Below are positions 16,301 through 18,305 of a stretch of 18,305 nt of DNA, piece by piece. Location: assembly GCA_900556195.1 (NCBI GenBank), contig USOJ01000002.1, positions 1 through 18,305 on the forward strand, read 5' to 3'. Below the pieces are notes generated by a model. The model was not told the DNA's origin. It searched no databases and saw nothing but the letters and a program-made list of their open reading frames with translations. Numbering within the stretch: the first letter of the stretch is position 1; each line of letters begins with the position of its first letter. The stretch comes from an uncultured Eubacteriales bacterium (GTDB lineage: Bacteria; Bacillota; Clostridia; Christensenellales; Borkfalkiaceae). The translations under genes and the position numbers were made by a program.

Positions 16301-18305
16301 GACTCGTAGATTTGAGCGGCGTAACCGACGAAATTCCCGTTCAGGCGTTCTATAACAGCAAATTGACGGCTGTCAGACTCGGCGGCGTAAAAGTTATCGG
16401 CAACGGAGCGTTCGCGGAATGCGCGGCTCTCGGTTTGGTAAAATTCCTTTCCGTGGTAAACGGAGCGGAAGTCGAAAGCAGCGCGGCGCTCGAAGTTATC
16501 GGAGATTACGCGTTCGGTAAACTTACCCTTAAGGGAAGCGCACCCTCGTTCGGCGAAATAACGCTTCCCGCCACGCTGAAATATATTGGTACGGGCGCGT
16601 TTATGTACAACACCTCGCTTGAAAGCGTAGAGTTGCCCGACGGAGTTACCTTTAAGAAGGGTTTAACGCGCGACGGCGACGAAGCGACGAAAATGCATTT
16701 TGACGGCGAGTACGTATTCTTCAACTGTTCTAATCTGACGACGGTAGTTCTTCCCGACAGCGTAGACTATATAGGCGACTATATGTTCGCGCAGTGCGAA
16801 AGCATAGAAAACGTAACTCACAAGGCGAAAGTGATAGGCAATTACGCGTTCACGCAACCGCAGACGACGCAAAACGCCCGTTCGCTTAAAACGTTCGACT
16901 TCACGACGGTTGAAAAAATCGGCGAAGCGGCGTTCGCGAATAACGAACTTCTTACCGAAGTAATTAACGCCCCGAATCTTAAAGAAATCGGCGATTACGC
17001 TTTCAAAGACGTAAGGATAAGCGGTATCGACGCGCCGAAACTCGAAAGAATCGGCGATTACGCTTTTAACTGCGTATATTACGGCAGAGGCGAAAATCTT
17101 AAATCGGTAACGATTCCGTCTACGATTAAGTATATCGGCGTAGCGGCGTTCACGGGTCAGAAAAACCTAGAAACTTTCAATTATAAAGAAGCGGGCGGCG
17201 CAGTCGTTACGACGAAACAGATTAACGATTACGCGTCTATCGAAAATGGCGCGCTTTACGTAAAGATGCCGTCGGGATACGCCGCGCTTAACTCCGTTCC
17301 CGCGAACTGGAAAGTAAACGGCAAGGTTCAGAAGACGCTCGAAGTAAGAAACGACGTTTACAGAATAGAGTTCTACGCCGCCAACGCGAACAAGAACTTA
17401 ACGCGTATAATTCTTCCCGAAACCTTAAAACTCATAGGTAACTACGCGTTCTACGGTTGTACGGGGCTCGTTCCGAGAAGCGAATCGGATATGGGCGGAC
17501 TCGTAGAATTCAGATCTTACTCCGCTCCCGCGCTCGAAAACAGTTATAACGCGAATTCGAAACTGTCCGAGACCGCTGCGGGATACGGTATGGTTCACCC
17601 CTACTACGATCTTTTCAGACTCGAACTCTGCTACTACAACTTCGTAGACCTTGCGGGTAGTAATTTACCGATAAGAATGACTTATCCGAATACCGTTTCG
17701 GGAACGACCGAAGGCTACGATTCGCTTATCTATAAAGCCTACTTCGGCAATCTCGCTTCGAGAAACGAAGAGTATCTCGCTATGGACAAGAACATGTCCG
17801 ACTTTATAGACTACGCGAAGAAACTTATCGAATTGAAGAGCAAGGGAGAATTCACTCTTGCTAACGAAAGCGAAATTTCCGCGGCGGTTGCGGCGTATAA
17901 CGCGATAAACCTTGCGGACGCCGAACGCTTCTACGGTAAGAACTTCACCGAAGAAGAATGGGCGGAATATTGCAGCGTAACGCTCGAAGCGAAAGAGGCG
18001 ATAAGAAAAATCAAAATCGAAACGGCTTCCGACGCTTTGAAGGCTCTCGATAAAGACATTATGGCTTTGCCCGATAAATTCTCCGTCGATATACTCGATA
18101 AACTCATCGATATCTCGGCGAGAATAAACGACGGCAGTATCGTTCGTCCTACGGACAGAATTCTTCTCAATTTCGACAAATACGATAAACTTATCGAAGA
18201 ATACGGCGAATATCTGAAAAACGCTAACGCCGAATTCGAAGAGATAGAAAAGACGGTATTCAGCGAACGAAAAGACTTCTCCGCGGCGGCGCAGGCGATT
18301 CTGGG
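10327..18305 (+). CDS. Giant secreted S8 subtilase with PA, Fn3-like, Big_2 and BspA-type LRR domains (3' end outside window)
   Basis: This frame is open from ATG 10327 (ribosome binding site AGGAGAG at 10317-10323) to the last base: 2,659 complete codons, no stop. Predicted order: Sec signal peptide, likely cut after VKA (residue 25); I9-like propeptide (about 86-188, with YDAALNGFAI); subtilisin domain with Asp235 in AILDSGFD, His316 in HGTHVAG, the oxyanion Asn416 in AASN, and Ser679 in LSGTSMATP. A protease-associated domain (about 520-620) is inserted between His and Ser. Fn3-like beta domains (about 755-1195) follow, including PFLAFYGDW as in lactocepin/C5a-peptidase-type enzymes. Two Big_2 Ig-like domains come next (about 1199-1282 and 1349-1434), then about 31 LRR_5 units (1435-2378) and a mostly helical region (about 2385 onward). 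The protease should be active and extracellular, cleaving proteins, with the LRRs probably binding partners or host surfaces. No cell-wall anchor is visible in the part present. A separate promoter and preceding terminator indicate its own transcript. Confidence 0.95.
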   Translation, partial: MRIKILSVLTAIMLSAVTLGTTVKASVKKDGSSVTPSTAITQPTGNTGSRQQLEILQSDYKLTPEQAMDRIKAEYLIENNGYNDDDEVVLIVGVDGDSLIEVYNYGGTGEDSVADYANSFSGVMQSQKIARTQKSVLNALKSKNLVDKVVYSYDAALNGFAIQTTYGNISAIEKTDGVKSVAISETYNRASVDTDVSKNEVEIDPDTGIYQPENMPVGKDGKPYSGRGTTVAILDSGFDMSHSVFNSPDFDKSNLVMTASTLTQTDESGKTLLSKLNAAKITKGLTASEVWYSDKIPFSYDYADKDADVFPYDSEHGTHVAGIIGGHDSVIKGIAPDAQLILMKVFPDLSTGGKTEDILLALEDAILLNVDAINMSLGSSCGFTREGDKDPDKENINAVYDRINESGISLITAASNSYSSSFGGEQGNTNFVTNPDSGTVGSPSTYKGALSVASISGTRSRYIVANMNGKKTSGQVFFYKESSSISAEENDFYQELVDSGALGIEKNLKDGDGKTVKGYSATLEYVTVSGTGKNINFKDLEDGGISIEGKIVLVRRGDNTFEEKARLAKRYGAVACIIYNNVEGDISMSMGKTAHIPTVSISKDDGEKLAKKRTGTMTINSTYLAGPFMSDFSSWGPTPSLELKPEITAHGGNIYSAVPGSYEEDGEKKYRYDHLSGTSMATPNLCGIVVLIRQYIKDTYPDKSAREVKNLVNQLMMSTADIALNEENNPYSPRKQGAGLANFTKTVNAKAYITVDGSDRTKLELGDDPTRKGVYTMKFNVENLSDEALTYDCSLIGMTETVSSSDDKHVAETPYILSNNIKVTVNGKAVGNKKVSVPASGKAVVEVTYTLNTTDKKYLNEHFENGMYVEGFVKLTSSKNDVVNLNVPFLAFYGDWTEAPMFDKTYYEVESTKYDASVVDDDKIKADYYATTPYGSYYYNYMIPLGTYLYSDANIPATEEHISISDSLGTIDGINTVAAGLLRGAKKMTFTITDKVTGEVVWTRIDYNANKAFSNGGSPVPYYEELKVKPSEIGLVNNRQYNFTMSGELDYGDGGVSSNKRNSYSFDFYLDNEAPVLRNAEYEKEYDDDLKKWRYYMTLTIYDNHYAMSVTPIIFNSSSSYTVLSEDPIPVQGGRGTDTQVNFEITDYLDAIYNDALIPNALCFAIDDYALNTNLYVCQLPGTKGEFKFTDNGEAAGEDLIIFNAYENELVDLKPYLYTADKTVGDNREREEYLAHLQWISSNENVFEVKGGVIKTKKAGRATITVRERMDGKQAVMIIDVKKGSRPTTDTTSGAVSAPLQASIEKPASGGLESLTFSRFKTIYAYARGAQTSEIGTTGSTNYLVNKRKVSMYPGEKIQLFYDLKPWYVDDNYELTYTSSNESAVTVDKNGIVVAVSNGSGTSTDSAVITLEARDKVTGSVSYISATLTIEVLSPFVIENRTLVAYKGMGDKDGNVIIPDDEGILYIGAYAFPLYTTDNTIEVDEDDYDKNKFPGGNSEIKRVVIPEGVLEIQKYAFYNCTTLKEVVLPKTLQYIREYAFSGATKLETIKTRVTDAGGLSEDGELGKDTIVIGAYAFNGCRKLKKINLSRINAIGIRAFQGCSSLTEVNVSTLRNSGREIFKDCTSLNKVTMNEHTKLSYAMFVNTGFTEIEVYGKVSIPEYCFANCHNLTKVTFKNSLEKIDTGAFSGCENLTEIVCGNGVTINEIGQQVFYNDSSLESVTLPNGNVALGAYAFYKCSSLKKVVFQPKTQITSMGGSVFADTKFTVYDANNKAAFVVDGNENYKVDAANPSWLLSKNGDEIIIGIVADGDGDIVIDTDKISKIGSGAFTGQPVTSVTFTGGGNIEIDDYAFMGCYYLTKVILPATDGQAVIGDYAFAQVGRKIVNNTITYNENGFTVENLDKVNVIGDYAFSNSNLSEAVLGDGLVAGEGAFYSSQVGKVTLGKASSYGLGAFQACKKLETVKLPDGSKMSDDEKITLGQAMFANCDKLGGLVDLSGVTDEIPVQAFYNSKLTAVRLGGVKVIGNGAFAECAALGLVKFLSVVNGAEVESSAALEVIGDYAFGKLTLKGSAPSFGEITLPATLKYIGTGAFMYNTSLESVELPDGVTFKKGLTRDGDEATKMHFDGEYVFFNCSNLTTVVLPDSVDYIGDYMFAQCESIENVTHKAKVIGNYAFTQPQTTQNARSLKTFDFTTVEKIGEAAFANNELLTEVINAPNLKEIGDYAFKDVRISGIDAPKLERIGDYAFNCVYYGRGENLKSVTIPSTIKYIGVAAFTGQKNLETFNYKEAGGAVVTTKQINDYASIENGALYVKMPSGYAALNSVPANWKVNGKVQKTLEVRNDVYRIEFYAANANKNLTRIILPETLKLIGNYAFYGCTGLVPRSESDMGGLVEFRSYSAPALENSYNANSKLSETAAGYGMVHPYYDLFRLELCYYNFVDLAGSNLPIRMTYPNTVSGTTEGYDSLIYKAYFGNLASRNEEYLAMDKNMSDFIDYAKKLIELKSKGEFTLANESEISAAVAAYNAINLADAERFYGKNFTEEEWAEYCSVTLEAKEAIRKIKIETASDALKALDKDIMALPDKFSVDILDKLIDISARINDGSIVRPTDRILLNFDKYDKLIEEYGEYLKNANAEFEEIEKTVFSERKDFSAAAQAIL
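14629..17460 (+). repeat. Array of about 31 BspA-type leucine-rich repeats (LRR_5) within the protease gene
   Basis: Residues 1435-2378 of the giant protease consist of 20-30-residue units with the core I-G-x-Y-A-F-x-x-C followed by a short L-x-x-V/I-x-L-P segment, as in BspA/TpLRR surface proteins. I counted about 31 cores, for example IREYAFSGA, IPEYCFANC, IDTGAFSGC and several IGDYAF. Unit lengths vary, and some units are interrupted by non-repeat linkers, such as around 15630-15780 and 17200-17390. The DNA copies have diverged (synonymous and non-synonymous), so this looks like an old expansion rather than recent tandem duplication, although the pair at 16987 and 17050 is nearly identical over the core. 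Confidence 0.9.

Noticed and set aside
14629..17460. CRISPR array or recent tandem DNA duplication
   Set aside because: The periodicity is at protein level (LRR cores). Unit lengths vary and the DNA copies have diverged, so there are no identical repeats with unique spacers.
1..18305. Insertion sequences, phage genes, tRNAs or integration sites
   Set aside because: I found no transposase or integrase motif, no tRNA-like cloverleaf and no flanking target duplications.

Overview
The window looks like chromosomal DNA of a Gram-positive-type, probably gut-associated Clostridia-like Bacillota. The reasons are two Sec/lipobox lipoproteins, AGGAGG-type ribosome binding sites, TTGACT-N17-TATAAT promoters, an Opp-type peptide ABC transporter, and a giant secreted subtilase carrying BspA-type leucine-rich repeats. 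Coding strands are CpG-rich (GAC, TCG, GCG, GTC codons abound), while the intergenic DNA is AT-rich. The assignment to an uncultivated gut lineage such as the Christensenellales is a guess from architecture and style, not proven. All recognised genes are on the + strand.

Region 1 (1-290): the 3' end of rplL (ribosomal protein L7/L12) and its Rho-independent terminator. Region 2 (291-505): an AT-rich regulatory gap with a near-consensus promoter at 398-426 (extended -10), preceded by an inverted repeat and a helically phased pair of GTTTGTG words.

Region 3 (506-9983): one apparent operon ending in a 21-bp-stem terminator at 10021-10073. It encodes a small-repeat/beta-helix lipoprotein, a very large family-5 solute-binding lipoprotein (OppA-like), permeases OppB and OppC, ATPases OppD and OppF, and a small basic single-pass membrane protein. 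Spacing is tight: 29, 89, 1 and 21 bp gaps, then 8- and 26-bp overlaps. The one larger gap, after the binding protein, holds a hairpin of the kind that can reduce permease expression. Several components are larger than their families usually are. The binding protein has roughly 280-300 extra residues between conserved blocks, OppB has about 140 extra residues outside the membrane, and OppC, OppD and OppF carry charged terminal extensions.

Region 4 (9984-10326): terminator, AT-rich inverted repeat, a TTGACT-N17-TATAAT promoter and an 88-nt leader with a small hairpin. Region 5 (10327 to the window end): a single uninterrupted reading frame of at least 2,659 codons with no stop. It has a signal peptide, I9-like propeptide, S8 subtilisin domain split by a PA domain, Fn3-like beta domains, two Ig-like (Big_2) domains, about 31 LRR_5 repeats and a helical C-terminal region that runs off the window.

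Working model (inference): the giant protease digests host or dietary protein at the cell surface, and the enlarged Opp system next to it imports the resulting peptides. The two transcription units have the same -35 and -10 hexamers and share a 13-bp word upstream, which may mean they are co-regulated.
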